Notes under the pieces: generated by a model
Told to the model about the DNA's origin: nothing
The model's database searches: none
The model's input: the letters and a program-made list of their open reading frames with translations, nothing else
Shown: piece by piece, positions 27,494 through 36,629 of the stretch
Numbering within the stretch: the stretch's first letter is position 1
How the letters are laid out: every line of letters starts with the position of its first letter
Assembly: GCF_026241095.1 (NCBI RefSeq)
Contig: NZ_JAPFGB010000009.1
Coordinates: 186,001-250,000 of the forward strand
DNA: 64,000 bases
Source: Saccharopolyspora sp. NFXS83
Lineage (GTDB): Bacteria > Actinomycetota > Actinomycetes > Mycobacteriales > Pseudonocardiaceae
Direction of reading: 5' to 3'
Translations under genes and position numbers: made by a program

Positions 27494-27732
27494 GATGACG
27501 ACCCTTTCTCGGTGGAACTGAGAACAATGCGCGTGCGGAATGGCGGATCAGCGATTCGAGTGCGCGCTGCCCGTGGTGGCGAAAATTCTTGACCCGCAAT
27601 GGAATGCGGTGCGATGCTCGCGGTGCCGGAATCGGTTTCCGGCGGCGATTTCCCCCTTGCTCTGAGTTCGCGCGGCGACGGCGCCCGCGGCATGAGCGCA
27701 CGCATTCGCAGCAGGAACAGGAGTGCACCAGT

Positions 27733-28743
27733 ATGGCTTCGGAGACCACGGATCCCGGCGCGCGGTTGGCGGCGCTGACCGATCTCGCCACCCCGTTCGC
27801 GGTGCGCGCGGCGGTGACGCTCGGCGTGCCGGACCGGATCGCGGAGGGCACCACGGGGCTCGCCGAACTCGCCGCGGCCACCGGGACGGACGCCGATTCG
27901 CTGGCGAGGTTGCTGCGGCACCTGGTGGCGATCGGGTTCATCGCCGAGCAGGGCGGCGGCTTCGCGCTCACCGACGTCTCCCGGCACCTGCTGGGGGAGG
28001 AGAGCGCCTGGCAGAAGAAGTGGCTGGCCCTGGACGGTCCGGGCGCGAAGATGGACCTGGCCTACGCGGGCATGGCGCATTCGGTGCGCACCGGCCGGTC
28101 CGGTTACGAGCCGGTGCACGGCGTGCCGTTCTGGGACGACTACCAGCGCGACGACGCCCTGCGAGGCTTCTTCGGCGCGATCATGGCCGCGCACGCCTGG
28201 CAGACCGGTCCGCTGCTGGCCGCCGAGTACGACTGGGCGCCGGTCAAGAACGTGATCGACATCGGTGGCGGGGTGGGGGCGCTGCTGGTCGAGGTGCTGC
28301 GCGGGCAGCAGCACCTGGAGGGTGCGGTGCTGGACCTGCCGCCGGTGGCCGCCGAGGCCGCGGAGGCGCTCGACGGGTCCGGGGTGCGCGACCGCGCCGA
28401 GTTCGTGCCGGGCAGCTTCTTCGACGAGCTGCCCGCGGGCTACGACAGGTACATCGTGTCGCGGGTGCTCACCGACTGGCCGGACGCCGACGCGGTGCGC
28501 ATCCTGCGCCGCTGCGCCGAGGCCGCCGGCAGCGGTGGCCGCGTCCTCGTGGTGGAGGTGCTGGCCGGGGAGGAGCACGCGAAGAACAACTCCTCGTTCG
28601 ACCTCCAGTCGTTGTCGCTGCTCGGCGGTCGCGAGCGGTCCGTGCGGGACTTCGAGGTGCTGGCCGCCGAAGCGGGCCTCGCGGTGCGCGGCAGCAGCAG
28701 CTGGGACGGCGGGCTGGTGCTCGTGGAGTGCGAAGCCGCCTAG
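27733..28743 (+). CDS. SAM-dependent O-methyltransferase (acetylserotonin/DnrK type)
   Basis: A 336-residue class I methyltransferase with an N-terminal winged-helix dimerisation domain (about 10-95: LTDLATPFAVRAAVTLGVPD, LARLLRHLVAIGF) and a SAM-binding domain with VIDIGGGVGALLVEVL (174-189). The segments RYIVSRVLTDWPDADAVRIL and the C-terminal helices match small-molecule O-methyltransferases of actinomycete pathways such as DnrK. ATG 27733 was preferred to an upstream in-frame start because it has CAGGAG nearby and gives the family N-terminus. It is divergent from the TauD gene and convergent with the FAD monooxygenase, 26 bp apart. Confidence 0.87.
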   Translation: MASETTDPGARLAALTDLATPFAVRAAVTLGVPDRIAEGTTGLAELAAATGTDADSLARLLRHLVAIGFIAEQGGGFALTDVSRHLLGEESAWQKKWLALDGPGAKMDLAYAGMAHSVRTGRSGYEPVHGVPFWDDYQRDDALRGFFGAIMAAHAWQTGPLLAAEYDWAPVKNVIDIGGGVGALLVEVLRGQQHLEGAVLDLPPVAAEAAEALDGSGVRDRAEFVPGSFFDELPAGYDRYIVSRVLTDWPDADAVRILRRCAEAAGSGGRVLVVEVLAGEEHAKNNSSFDLQSLSLLGGRERSVRDFEVLAAEAGLAVRGSSSWDGGLVLVECEAA

Positions 28744-28769
28744 CGGACCGCTCCCGGCCTGGGCGGCGC

Positions 28770-30029
28770 TCATGCCCAGGCCGGGAGCCGCCGGGCCCGC
28801 GGGTCGGGCAGCACTCCCACCTGGTGCAGCCGGTCGAGCAACGACAGCTGGTGCTGTCCGAGCCCGGCCATGTTGTGCATGACGGTGTAGCGCAGCCGGT
28901 CGTTGCCGCCGGTGAACCGCAGGGCGCGTCGCCCCACGACCCGTCCCGCCCAGGACAGGTCCGTGATCATCCGCGCCGCGTTGTGGCTCGTCTGCCCGAT
29001 GTGGACCAGCTCGGGGAGTCGTTCGGCCTGGTACGAGCGGATTCCCGCGTCCACCGAGGCGGCGGTGAGCTCGCCGGTGCCGAGGTGCCCGGCGAGGCTC
29101 TCGGCGTCGGTGATGGAGGTGTTCATGCCCTGCGCCGCCATCGGGTGCACCGCGTGGCCCGTCTCGCCGACCAGCGCCAGCCCCGGAATTCCCAGGCTGG
29201 GCGCGAGGAATCGGGACACCGGCAGCACCTGCCGGTTCGCCGCGCTCGCCCGCAGCGCATCGGCGAGCGGTTGCAGCGCGGGCGTGCCGAGCACCAGCCG
29301 CTCGATCCAGCGGGCCATGCCGTCCTCGTCGAGCCCGCGCAGCTCATCGGGCCGGACCTGCACGTAGAGGCGGACGCGCCCGCCGGGAAGCGGGTAGCGC
29401 AGCCGCAGCCCGAGTTCGCTCACGTACGCCGAGAAGTCCTGTTCGACCTGCGGCGCGTCGGCGATGTCGAACGCGGCCAGCCGGTGCGGGTACTCGTCGC
29501 GCTGCACGGCGATCCCGGCGGCCTTGCGCAGCCGCGACGAGAGGCCGTCGGCGGCGACGACGAGCTTCGCGTGCACGTCGCGCTCCTGCCCGCCTTCGCT
29601 GATCCGCACCCCGTCGACGCGGCCGGTGTCGTCGCGCAGCAGATCGCGCACGAGCACGCCGCGGCGGAACTCCACGGAGCCGTCGAGCCGGTCCGCCAGC
29701 GCCTCCAAGATCACGGGGTAGTCGTGGGCGAGCAGCCACCGCTCCTCGTCGCGCAGCCGCTCGTAGTCCAGCGCCATCAGCGGTGCCCCGCCCGAATCGC
29801 GCGCCACCAACCGCGCCAGCCGCAGCCCGCCGCGCAGTTCGAGCCGCTGCGCCACGTTCCAGTCCCGCAGCACCCGCAGCGCACCGGGTTGCAGCACCTC
29901 GCCCTTCGCCACCCGGGTCGGTTCGGCCTGCTTCTCCAGCAGCAGCACCCGGAAACCGCGAGTGCTCAGCGCGCAGGCCGCGGCGAGCCCGCCGACCCCG
30001 GCACCGCACACCACCACGTCGGCGTCCAT
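28770..30029 (-). CDS. FAD-dependent aromatic-ring monooxygenase (UbiH/PHBH type)
   Basis: A 419-residue flavoprotein hydroxylase or epoxidase. The FAD-binding motif is VVVCGAGVGGLAAACALSTR (GxGxxG at 9-14) followed by a conserved E in LLLEKQAEP. The second FAD motif near 280 is LALVGETGHAVHPMAAQGMN, with the usual Asp replaced by Glu. A VVAADGLSSRLRKAAG block gives the DG motif. Its ATG is one base into the stop of the preceding cyclase-like gene (TGATG) and has GGGAGGG upstream. It is the last gene of the five-gene operon; it could hydroxylate an aromatic head group or epoxidise a prenyl chain. Confidence 0.88.
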   Translation of the reverse strand: MDADVVVCGAGVGGLAAACALSTRGFRVLLLEKQAEPTRVAKGEVLQPGALRVLRDWNVAQRLELRGGLRLARLVARDSGGAPLMALDYERLRDEERWLLAHDYPVILEALADRLDGSVEFRRGVLVRDLLRDDTGRVDGVRISEGGQERDVHAKLVVAADGLSSRLRKAAGIAVQRDEYPHRLAAFDIADAPQVEQDFSAYVSELGLRLRYPLPGGRVRLYVQVRPDELRGLDEDGMARWIERLVLGTPALQPLADALRASAANRQVLPVSRFLAPSLGIPGLALVGETGHAVHPMAAQGMNTSITDAESLAGHLGTGELTAASVDAGIRSYQAERLPELVHIGQTSHNAARMITDLSWAGRVVGRRALRFTGGNDRLRYTVMHNMAGLGQHQLSLLDRLHQVGVLPDPRARRLPAWA

Positions 30030-31699
30030 CAGTCCCTCCCAGCGCGGTCGCGGTAGCGGGCGAGCGCGCGCAGCGCCAACCCGTTGGCCAGTGCCCGGTT
30101 CGAGTAGCGGGACACGTGGCGCACGTACTCGTTGACGGGGCCGGCCGGCCAGGAACCGTCGGCGCGGCGGGCGTCGACGAGCCAGCGCACGCCGCGCCGG
30201 ACCTCGGCGTTCTCGGTGCCCGAGCCCGCCACCAGCAGCGCGCCGACGGCCCAGGCCGTCTCCTCGACGGTGCCGGGCTCGTCGCCGCCGGTTCCCCAGG
30301 AGCCGTCGGAGAGTTGGGCGCGCACCAGCCAGTCCCGCGCCCCGCGCGCGGCTTCGGAGTCGCCCGCACCGGCGCGCACCAGCGTCTGCAGCACCGCCGA
30401 GGTGCCCGCCGTGTGCATCCGGTACCAGACGGATTCGTAGCTGCCGTCCGGTCGCTGCGCGCTCTGCAACCAGGTCACGGCCTTCTGGACGCGCGGATCG
30501 CTCGCGGGCACCCCGGAGTCCAGCAGTCCGTCCAGCGACTGCACCGTCATGTGCGGGCAGGGGCCGCTGTTGGCGACCTTCGTGTTCCGCACGCACAACC
30601 CCCACGAGCCGCGGGTGTCCTGCTGCGCGAGCAGCCAGGCCGCCCCGGCGTCCACGGCGGGCCGGTGCCGGTCGCCGGGGTAGCGCACCAGCGCGGACAT
30701 GATCTCGCCGGTCTCCAGCGAGGCGGGCCAGCCGCGAGCACCCGACCAGCCCCAGAAGCCCGGCGGGCAGCCGAACGCGGTGAACGGCCGGTCCTGCTGG
30801 TCGCGCAGGAAGATCTCGCGGGTCGCCAGCAGCCGCTCGTCGGTCGCGTACCCGGCCTCCAGCAGGCCGCCCGCCGCGTACATCGACCAGGTCAGCTCCA
30901 GCGGCCCGCTGTTCCACGAACCGTCGGCGTTGGCCTGCTCCCGGAACCAGCGCACCGCGCCCGCGACCATGTCCTCGCCGAGCCCGGCGCGCGCCAGGCC
31001 ACCGCAGATCAGGCCCGTCACCCAGGCGTCCTCGCACCAGCCGCCGGTGCTGCCCTCGTGCTCGTAGACCTGCCGGATGATCGACAGCGCGCGCGGGGTG
31101 CCCGCCTTCGCCAGCAGCCGGGTCAGCGGCGTCTGCTTGCGGTGCGCCGCCTGCGCCAGGCCGAGCGCGCACACCATCGGCGCCCGCAGGTCGAATAGCC
31201 GCTGGAACGGCCCGCGCAGCAAGGTCAGCTCCAACGGGAAGCGCCGCATCTCGTCGATTTCGAGCCAGCCGACGAACGAGTAGAACTGGCGGCACCACGC
31301 GGTCACCTCGGGATGCGGGATCGCCTCCAGCCCGCCGAACTCCCGCATCCAGCGCAGGCCCGCCGCGACCGCGTCCGCCGCGTCGTCCGGAGCGACCAGG
31401 TGCAGCGTCGCGGCGGCCACCGCCGTCGGGCCCGGCTCGTCCGGCTCACCGGGGATCATGCTCCAGCCGCCGCCGGGGGACTGCCGCTCGCGCAGCCACG
31501 CCACGCCCCGCTCGATCAGGTCCGCCGAACCGTGCGGATCGGCGAAGTGCAGCGCGCTGACCGCGCCCACCGTGCTCAACGTGGACGTCAGGCCGTCGCC
31601 GCCGTAGTCGAACACGCCGTCCGGCCGCTGCACGGCGAACACCGCCTCCGCCGCGGCGCCGATCACGCGGGAGATCTCCTCGGCCTGCAGGGTCGTCAT
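30029..31699 (-). CDS. Prenyltransferase/squalene-cyclase-fold protein lacking the DXDD motif
   Basis: A 556-residue alpha-toroid protein with about six QW-like repeats, such as SPGGGWSMIPG (75-85), ANADGSWNS (256-264), QDTRGSWGL (360-368), QRPDGSY (415-421), QLSDGSWGT (462-470) and RRADGSW (511-517). This is the two-barrel plan of squalene-hopene and class II terpene cyclases. By hand alignment, the catalytic PDVDDTAEVL segment of those enzymes corresponds to ASLETGEIMSAL (326-337), so the acid-bearing DXDD is absent. It may cyclise an epoxide through another acid, act as an unusual cyclase, or be non-catalytic. Its ATG overlaps the UbiA stop by four bases. Confidence 0.82.
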   Translation of the reverse strand: MTTLQAEEISRVIGAAAEAVFAVQRPDGVFDYGGDGLTSTLSTVGAVSALHFADPHGSADLIERGVAWLRERQSPGGGWSMIPGEPDEPGPTAVAAATLHLVAPDDAADAVAAGLRWMREFGGLEAIPHPEVTAWCRQFYSFVGWLEIDEMRRFPLELTLLRGPFQRLFDLRAPMVCALGLAQAAHRKQTPLTRLLAKAGTPRALSIIRQVYEHEGSTGGWCEDAWVTGLICGGLARAGLGEDMVAGAVRWFREQANADGSWNSGPLELTWSMYAAGGLLEAGYATDERLLATREIFLRDQQDRPFTAFGCPPGFWGWSGARGWPASLETGEIMSALVRYPGDRHRPAVDAGAAWLLAQQDTRGSWGLCVRNTKVANSGPCPHMTVQSLDGLLDSGVPASDPRVQKAVTWLQSAQRPDGSYESVWYRMHTAGTSAVLQTLVRAGAGDSEAARGARDWLVRAQLSDGSWGTGGDEPGTVEETAWAVGALLVAGSGTENAEVRRGVRWLVDARRADGSWPAGPVNEYVRHVSRYSNRALANGLALRALARYRDRAGRD

Positions 31700-32688
31700 G
31701 GCAGCGTCGCCTTCCGTTGTTCCATCGGGGGCGGGAACTCGTGGCCGGTGCGCAGCGCGGCCTGGGTGCTGAGGCTGAACACCAGCGCGGGCACCAGCAC
31801 CGCCAGCGCGATCCACGCGCCGGCGCCTCCCGCGATCAGCGCGGCCGTGAGGACCAGCCGCTCCGCGACGAGGATCTTGTGCGCCTGCAGCGCCTTCCGC
31901 GGCGGCAAATCGTCGACGTGCTCGAACAGCAGCGAGAACGCGGCCGTACCGGCGCAGGCCGCCAGCGCCGCCAGCAGGTAGTAGCCGGTCGGGTCCGGCA
32001 CGAAGTCCGCGGCTCCCAGCACGATCAGCATCGCCGCGGCGTACAGCCCGAACGACATCCGCACGGCGGTCCGGATCCCGCTGCGGACCGGCACCGACCG
32101 GTAGCCGCCCGCCCGGTCCCCTTCGACGTCGCGCATCGTGCCGACCAAGTTCGAGGCCGCGTCGTGCAGCAGGAGGACCAGCGCGAACACGGCGATCGTC
32201 CACGGCAACCGATCCGCAGCGAGCAGCGCGCCGACGGCCAGCGCCAGCGCGGTCAACGCGCCGCGCACCAGGTTCCCCGACAGGCCGCGCGCCTTGCAGA
32301 ACCTGCTGTAGGCGACGATGCCGCCGGTCGCGACCACCACCAGGACCAGCGCGTGCCAGTTCACCAGCAGCGTGAGCACCGTCGCCGCCACCGCGCACGC
32401 CACTCCGCAGACCACCGCGGTGCGCGCGGACAACCGGCCGGAGGGGATGGGGCGCTGCGACTTGTCGATGGCGTCCAGCTCGCGGTCGAAGTAGTCGCCC
32501 AGGTAGTGCCCGGACAGCCACCCCAAGGTCGGCACCACCACGGCCGCGATCACCTGCACGCCCCAGGTGCCACCGGCCAGCGCCGCGCCCGCCGAACCGA
32601 TCATGGCGGGATAGCAGGTCGTGTACGGCCGCCACGTCTCCACGTGCGCCCGGATTCCGCGGCGCAGCGCGGATGTCGACGCCGCCAC
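31696..32688 (-). CDS. UbiA-family membrane prenyltransferase
   Basis: A 330-residue polytopic protein (about nine helices) that should transfer a prenyl chain to an aromatic or other acceptor. The first Asp-rich motif is GHYLGDYFDRELDAIDKSQRP (read as D65, D68, D72) and the second is MRDVEGDRAGGYRSVPV (D187, D191), both intact for Mg-diphosphate binding. The acceptor cannot be deduced; short sequence features do not identify it as MenA, UbiA or a chlorophyll synthase type. Its GTG start is two bases after the polyprenyl synthase stop, and it overlaps the downstream cyclase-like gene by four bases. Confidence 0.86.
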   Translation of the reverse strand: MAASTSALRRGIRAHVETWRPYTTCYPAMIGSAGAALAGGTWGVQVIAAVVVPTLGWLSGHYLGDYFDRELDAIDKSQRPIPSGRLSARTAVVCGVACAVAATVLTLLVNWHALVLVVVATGGIVAYSRFCKARGLSGNLVRGALTALALAVGALLAADRLPWTIAVFALVLLLHDAASNLVGTMRDVEGDRAGGYRSVPVRSGIRTAVRMSFGLYAAAMLIVLGAADFVPDPTGYYLLAALAACAGTAAFSLLFEHVDDLPPRKALQAHKILVAERLVLTAALIAGGAGAWIALAVLVPALVFSLSTQAALRTGHEFPPPMEQRKATLP

Positions 32689-32690
32689 GG

Positions 32691-33716
32691 CTAGCGGTCC
32701 CGGTGGATCGCGAGGTCCGCCACCGCCGCGAGCAGCCGGGTGCCCTCCGCTCCGGGCAGCGCGCCGAGCTCGTCGTGCGCCCGGCGGATCTCGTCCTCGG
32801 CCTGCTCCGCGGCGTGCTCGACGGCGCCGAGGCGATCCAGGACTTCCCGCAGCAGCGCGAAGGACTCCGCGGGCGACCGGGTGCCGCTGAGCGCGTCGAC
32901 GAGGACCGCGCGGTCCCGGGGCCCCGCCATCCGGTGGCCCACGATCACCGGGAAGGTGGGGCGCATGTTGCCCGCGTCGCTGTCGGCGGACTTGCCTGTG
33001 ACGCTGCTGTCGGCCAGGTAGGGCAGCAGGTCGTCGCGCATCTGGAAGGCCGCGCCTACCCGCTCGGCGAACCGGGTGGCGGCCTCGACCTGCTCCGCGG
33101 TGCCGCCGCCGAGGAGCGCGCCCGATCGGCACGCCGCCCGGAACAGCGCGCCGGTCTTCAGCGCCGCCATCCGCCGGTACCGCTCCGGCGGGCATGCCGG
33201 ATCTCGCAAGAGTTCGGCTTCCAGCGCTTGTCCGCGGCAGAGGTCGACGCCCGCGACGGCGACCGCGCGCACCGCGCCCAGCACCGCCTCGGCGGGCAGC
33301 CCGCATTCGGCGAGAGTGTCGAACAGGCCCAGGATCAGCGCGTCGCCGGTGACGATGGCGTCGGCGACGCCGAACTTCGCGGGCACCGACGGTCGGCCGC
33401 GGCGCAGTTCGTCGCCGTCGATGATGTCGTCGTGCACGAGCGAAGCCACGTGCAGGTACTCGACGGACAGCGCCGCGGGCAGCACCGCCGCGCGGTCGCC
33501 GCCGACGGATTCCGCGGTGGCCACCAGCATCAGCGGGCGCAGCATCTTGCCCGGCGCGAGCAGCGCGTAGCGCGCGATGTCCCCGATGTGGTCGGTGCCG
33601 GCGGCCCAGCGGCGTTCCAGTTCGGCGCGGAGCTCGGCGGCGATGGGGGAGGCGGCGATGACGGCCTCGGGACCGGCGGCCAGGTCGTCGGCGGCGTCGG
33701 TGATCCGCGCGGTCAT
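32691..33716 (-). CDS. Trans-polyprenyl diphosphate synthase (GGPP-like)
   Basis: A 341-residue isoprenyl diphosphate synthase. The first Asp-rich motif is VHDDIIDGD (D96, D97, D100), and the residues four and five positions before it are small (S92, A91), which in this family allows chains of C20 or longer. The second motif is MRDDLLPYL (228-234), with Pro instead of the last Asp of DDxxD, as seen in some actinobacterial enzymes. KMLRPLMLVA is the substrate-binding start. The ATG overlaps the stop of the upstream aminotransferase by four bases. It presumably makes the chain used by the adjacent UbiA enzyme. Confidence 0.88.
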   Translation of the reverse strand: MTARITDAADDLAAGPEAVIAASPIAAELRAELERRWAAGTDHIGDIARYALLAPGKMLRPLMLVATAESVGGDRAAVLPAALSVEYLHVASLVHDDIIDGDELRRGRPSVPAKFGVADAIVTGDALILGLFDTLAECGLPAEAVLGAVRAVAVAGVDLCRGQALEAELLRDPACPPERYRRMAALKTGALFRAACRSGALLGGGTAEQVEAATRFAERVGAAFQMRDDLLPYLADSSVTGKSADSDAGNMRPTFPVIVGHRMAGPRDRAVLVDALSGTRSPAESFALLREVLDRLGAVEHAAEQAEDEIRRAHDELGALPGAEGTRLLAAVADLAIHRDR

Positions 33717-34726
33717 CGGGTCGGCTCGCTCTGCTCGGCCGCGAATTCGGCGGCGACCTTGAGCACCAGGTCGTTGACCTCCGCGGTGCCGACGGTCAGG
33801 CGCACCCCGGCCTCGGCGGTCACCCGCAGGACGATGTCGTGGGCGGCGCACAGGTGGACGAACCGGGAGCTCTCCGCGCCCAGCGGCAGCCACAGGAAGT
33901 TCCCGCCGCTGGCCGGAACGGCGAATCCGCAGGCCAGCAGCCCGTCGCGGAGCCGGTCGCGTTCGGTGGCGACTTCCGCGCACTGGCGGCGCATCACCTC
34001 GGTCGCGTCGAGCGCGGCCACCGCCGCGGCCTGCGCGGGGGCGCTGACGCGGAAGAACAGGGCGCTCGGTTTCAACGCCGCGAGAATCGATTCGGGGGCG
34101 AGCAGGTATCCGACGCGCAACGCCAGCAACCCGTAGGACTTGGAAAAGGTCCGGGCGACCGTCACCCGCTCGTCCGTTCGGGCTAGTTCGAGCCCGTCGG
34201 CAATCGAACCGGTCTCGGTGAAGTCGATGTAGGCCTCATCGATCACGATGTGCACGTCCTGCGGAACCCGGTCGAGGAATCGCGTGATCTCGCCGGCGCT
34301 GAGCACCGTTCCGGTCGGATTGTTCGGATTGCACAGCAGCACCACCCGAGTCCGTTCGGTGATCGCGGCGGCCATCGCGTCCAGGTCGTGGGCGGCGTCG
34401 CGCAGCGGCACGCCGACCGCGGTCGCACCGGCGTTGCCGATCATCAGCGGGTACATCTCGAACGACGGCCACGGGTGCACCACTTCGGCGCCCGGACCGG
34501 CGTGGACCTGGAGGAACTGCTGCAGCAGCGCGCCGGAGCCGACACCGGCCAGCACCTGCCCGGCGGGCACGCCGTGGTGCTCGGCGATCCGCCGGACCAG
34601 TCCGGTGGAGAACGGGTCCGGGGTGAGGTTGAGTTCTCCGAGGGTCGCTTCGGCGGCTTCTCTGACGCCAGGCAGCGGGGGAGCGAAATTCTCGTTCAGA
34701 GAGAGCTGGTGCGCAATTGAGGTCAC
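33713..34726 (-). CDS. HisC-like PLP-dependent aminotransferase
   Basis: A 337-residue class I/II aminotransferase of the histidinol-phosphate type. The N-terminal LSLNENFAPPLPGV matches the LNENP-G-P motif of HisC, LLCNPNNPTGT binds substrate and PLP, VIDEAYIDF follows, and K196 in RTFSKSYGLLALRVGY forms the Schiff base. It lacks his-operon neighbours and is the first gene of the terpenoid-like operon, so it may act on an aromatic keto acid or an amine substrate of that pathway rather than in histidine synthesis (inference). The GTG at 34726 gives the family N-terminus; the longer frame upstream is low-complexity. Confidence 0.85.
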   Translation of the reverse strand: MTSIAHQLSLNENFAPPLPGVREAAEATLGELNLTPDPFSTGLVRRIAEHHGVPAGQVLAGVGSGALLQQFLQVHAGPGAEVVHPWPSFEMYPLMIGNAGATAVGVPLRDAAHDLDAMAAAITERTRVVLLCNPNNPTGTVLSAGEITRFLDRVPQDVHIVIDEAYIDFTETGSIADGLELARTDERVTVARTFSKSYGLLALRVGYLLAPESILAALKPSALFFRVSAPAQAAAVAALDATEVMRRQCAEVATERDRLRDGLLACGFAVPASGGNFLWLPLGAESSRFVHLCAAHDIVLRVTAEAGVRLTVGTAEVNDLVLKVAAEFAAEQSEPTR

Positions 34727-35644
34727 AGTGCCATTCCCGTTCTGGCCGCTGGATGTTATGCCCCCGCGCGGTGCCCGCCGGTTTCGGGCCGACCCGCTCG
34801 TGATGCTCGTCGAATACTGAGTTCCGCGTGCGTGCGGTGTCAAGGACGCGTTCAGCTCGGAACGTAATCATCGTGTTTCGCATTGATTCCGGTCGTTTTT
34901 TGAGGGAATTCCCTGAACGTTCTGTGGCAGTGCGCTGCGGGGCGTCGGACGGGGTGGCCTGTGCTACCCCGCGCCGCGCGGTGCGAGGTGCGTTCCGGCG
35001 CCCGCGCGCGTGCGGGGCGCGCGGCGGCCGGCTGAGAGGGGGTCGCGCCGCGGGTTGCAACTGATCTGTGATCTCGGCTGATGTCGCTGGTCAGCGCCGC
35101 TCTAGCCCGAGTAGTTCAACGCGCTTCGAGGCAGGCTCCCCCGAACGGCTCTGGAATATTCCATCGGTCGTTCGGTACACCGGAACCCAGCGCGCTCGCC
35201 GCAGCGGCAGTCGGGGTCGGGTGGGCGCGCTTGCCACGGTCCGGGGACCGGTGGTTGAGCCGCGGCCGGCGGGAGTACTGGTCGCGGTCGGTCCGCGGCC
35301 TCGGTGCGTTCGGGGCGTGCCGGGGCCGCGGACCGGTTTCCCCGTTCTTCCCAGTGGGGCTCCTCCCGTATTCGTTCCATTCCGCGCGCCGCCACATCCG
35401 CGGAAAACCGCCGACCGGGCGAATCGTGGATTGTCGAACAATCACTGTGAAAACGGCAAATACCGGCACTTTTGGGTCGAATGTCGTTCCGCTTATGGTG
35501 CGAACAGTTTCCTCTTGGCAGCGGGGCGGGCACCGGCCCGTTTCGTGGAGGAGCCGGGACCGAATCGGCGCGCTCCGGTTCACCCGACAACCGACGACGT
35601 CCGGGCCGCCCCATCGCCCCGGACTCGAGATCGAGGAGATCAAG
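34727..35644. other. Long divergent intergenic region
   Basis: This 918 bp gap separates the aminotransferase start from the trypsin start. It is less GC-rich than the genes around it, with AT-rich patches near 34855-34910 and 35425-35470 that suit promoters. A perfect dyad GATTGT-cga-ACAATC lies at 35429-35443. Open frames through the gap have no family resemblance or start signals. It probably carries the promoters of the terpenoid operon and the protease. Confidence 0.5.
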
Positions 35645-36439
35645 ATGGTCGCTGCCCCCCGTCGCCTGGCCCGGCTCGCCGGAGTGGTCGCGGTCGCCCT
35701 CTCGGCCGCCGCCACCGTGTCCGTCTCGGCCGCGCAGGCCGAACCGGCCGACGTCACCCCGTACATCGTCGGCGGCCAGGACGCCGACATCGCCGACAAC
35801 CCGTTCGTCGTCGCCCTCCTGACGCCGGACGGCCAGCAGTTCTGCGGCGGCTCCCTGGTCTCCGAGACCAAGGTCGTCACCGCCGCGCACTGCACCACCG
35901 GCTCGCAGCCCAGCGAGATCAACGTCCTCAGCGGGCAGACGAACATCAGCGGCACCGGAGGCACCGTCTCCGAGGTCAGCAACGTGTGGGTGCACCCCGA
36001 GTACACCGACGCCACCCAAGGCTTCGACGTCTCCGTGCTGACCCTGGCCGCCCCGGTGCAGGAAGCGCCGGTCGAGCTCGCCACCGCCGACGACGCCGGC
36101 TACGCCCCCGGCACCGACGCCACCATCCTCGGCTGGGGGACCACCAGCGAAGGCGGGTCCACCTCCGACAACCTCAAGCAGGCGACCGTGCCGGTGAGCT
36201 CCGACGCGGACTGCTCGGCGGGCTACGCCGAGTACAGCCCCGACTCGATGGTCTGCGCCGGCCTGCCCGAGGGCGGCGTCGACGCTTGCCAGGGCGACTC
36301 CGGCGGCCCGATCGTGGCCGACGGCCGCCTCATCGGCGTCACCTCCTGGGGCGAAGGCTGCGCCCGTCCCGGCAAGCCCGGCGTGTACGCCCGGGTCGGC
36401 GCCTACAACGACGTCCTCACCGAGCAGATCAACAGCTGA
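35645..36439 (+). CDS. Secreted trypsin-like serine protease (S1)
   Basis: A 264-residue preproenzyme. A Sec signal peptide (KR-type start then hydrophobic 11-30) is followed by a short propeptide and the mature N-terminus IVGG at 41. The catalytic triad is H82 (TAAHC), D128 (FDVSVL) and S219 (GDSGGP). D213 in DACQGDS is the S1 pocket aspartate, so it should cleave after Arg or Lys. Six cysteines sit at the positions of three conserved disulfides. GAGGAG stands nine bases before ATG 35645. Streptomyces-type trypsins are the nearest comparison. A family B hairpin follows the stop. Confidence 0.93.
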   Translation: MVAAPRRLARLAGVVAVALSAAATVSVSAAQAEPADVTPYIVGGQDADIADNPFVVALLTPDGQQFCGGSLVSETKVVTAAHCTTGSQPSEINVLSGQTNISGTGGTVSEVSNVWVHPEYTDATQGFDVSVLTLAAPVQEAPVELATADDAGYAPGTDATILGWGTTSEGGSTSDNLKQATVPVSSDADCSAGYAEYSPDSMVCAGLPEGGVDACQGDSGGPIVADGRLIGVTSWGEGCARPGKPGVYARVGAYNDVLTEQINS

Positions 36440-36467
36440 GCGAATTCCGTGCTCGCTCTGAATCGCG

Positions 36468-36629
36468 GGCGGGTGGCGGAACCTCAGCGGCTTCCTCGCT
36501 GCGGGATCTTCTTCCCGAGTGGCTCCGCCACGAGGGAAAAAGCCGTCCTCGCGAGGAAGCCGCTGAGAACCCGCCGGTGGTCGTCTTGCTCTGGTGGGCG
36601 CTGCTCAGCGGCTTCGCCGCTGACAAGAC
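36468..36629. repeat. Family B long hairpin, copy 3, with conserved 3' tail
   Basis: The core (36468-36575) has arms CAGCGGCTTCCTCGC / GCGAGGAAGCCGCTG and tip GTGGC-tcc-GCCAC. The tail carries the CAGCGGC-ttc-GCCGCTG mini-hairpin (36606-36622) shared with copy 2. It lies between the convergent trypsin and XRE genes. Confidence 0.88.

Noticed and set aside
27723-30056. A long plus-strand open frame overlapping the O-methyltransferase and the FAD monooxygenase
   Set aside because: It is out of frame with the methyltransferase and antisense to the monooxygenase, both of which have clear family motifs.
35081-35644. A 188-residue upstream extension of the trypsin gene
   Set aside because: The extension has no similarity or signal peptide, while ATG 35645 has a ribosome site and an excellent signal peptide.
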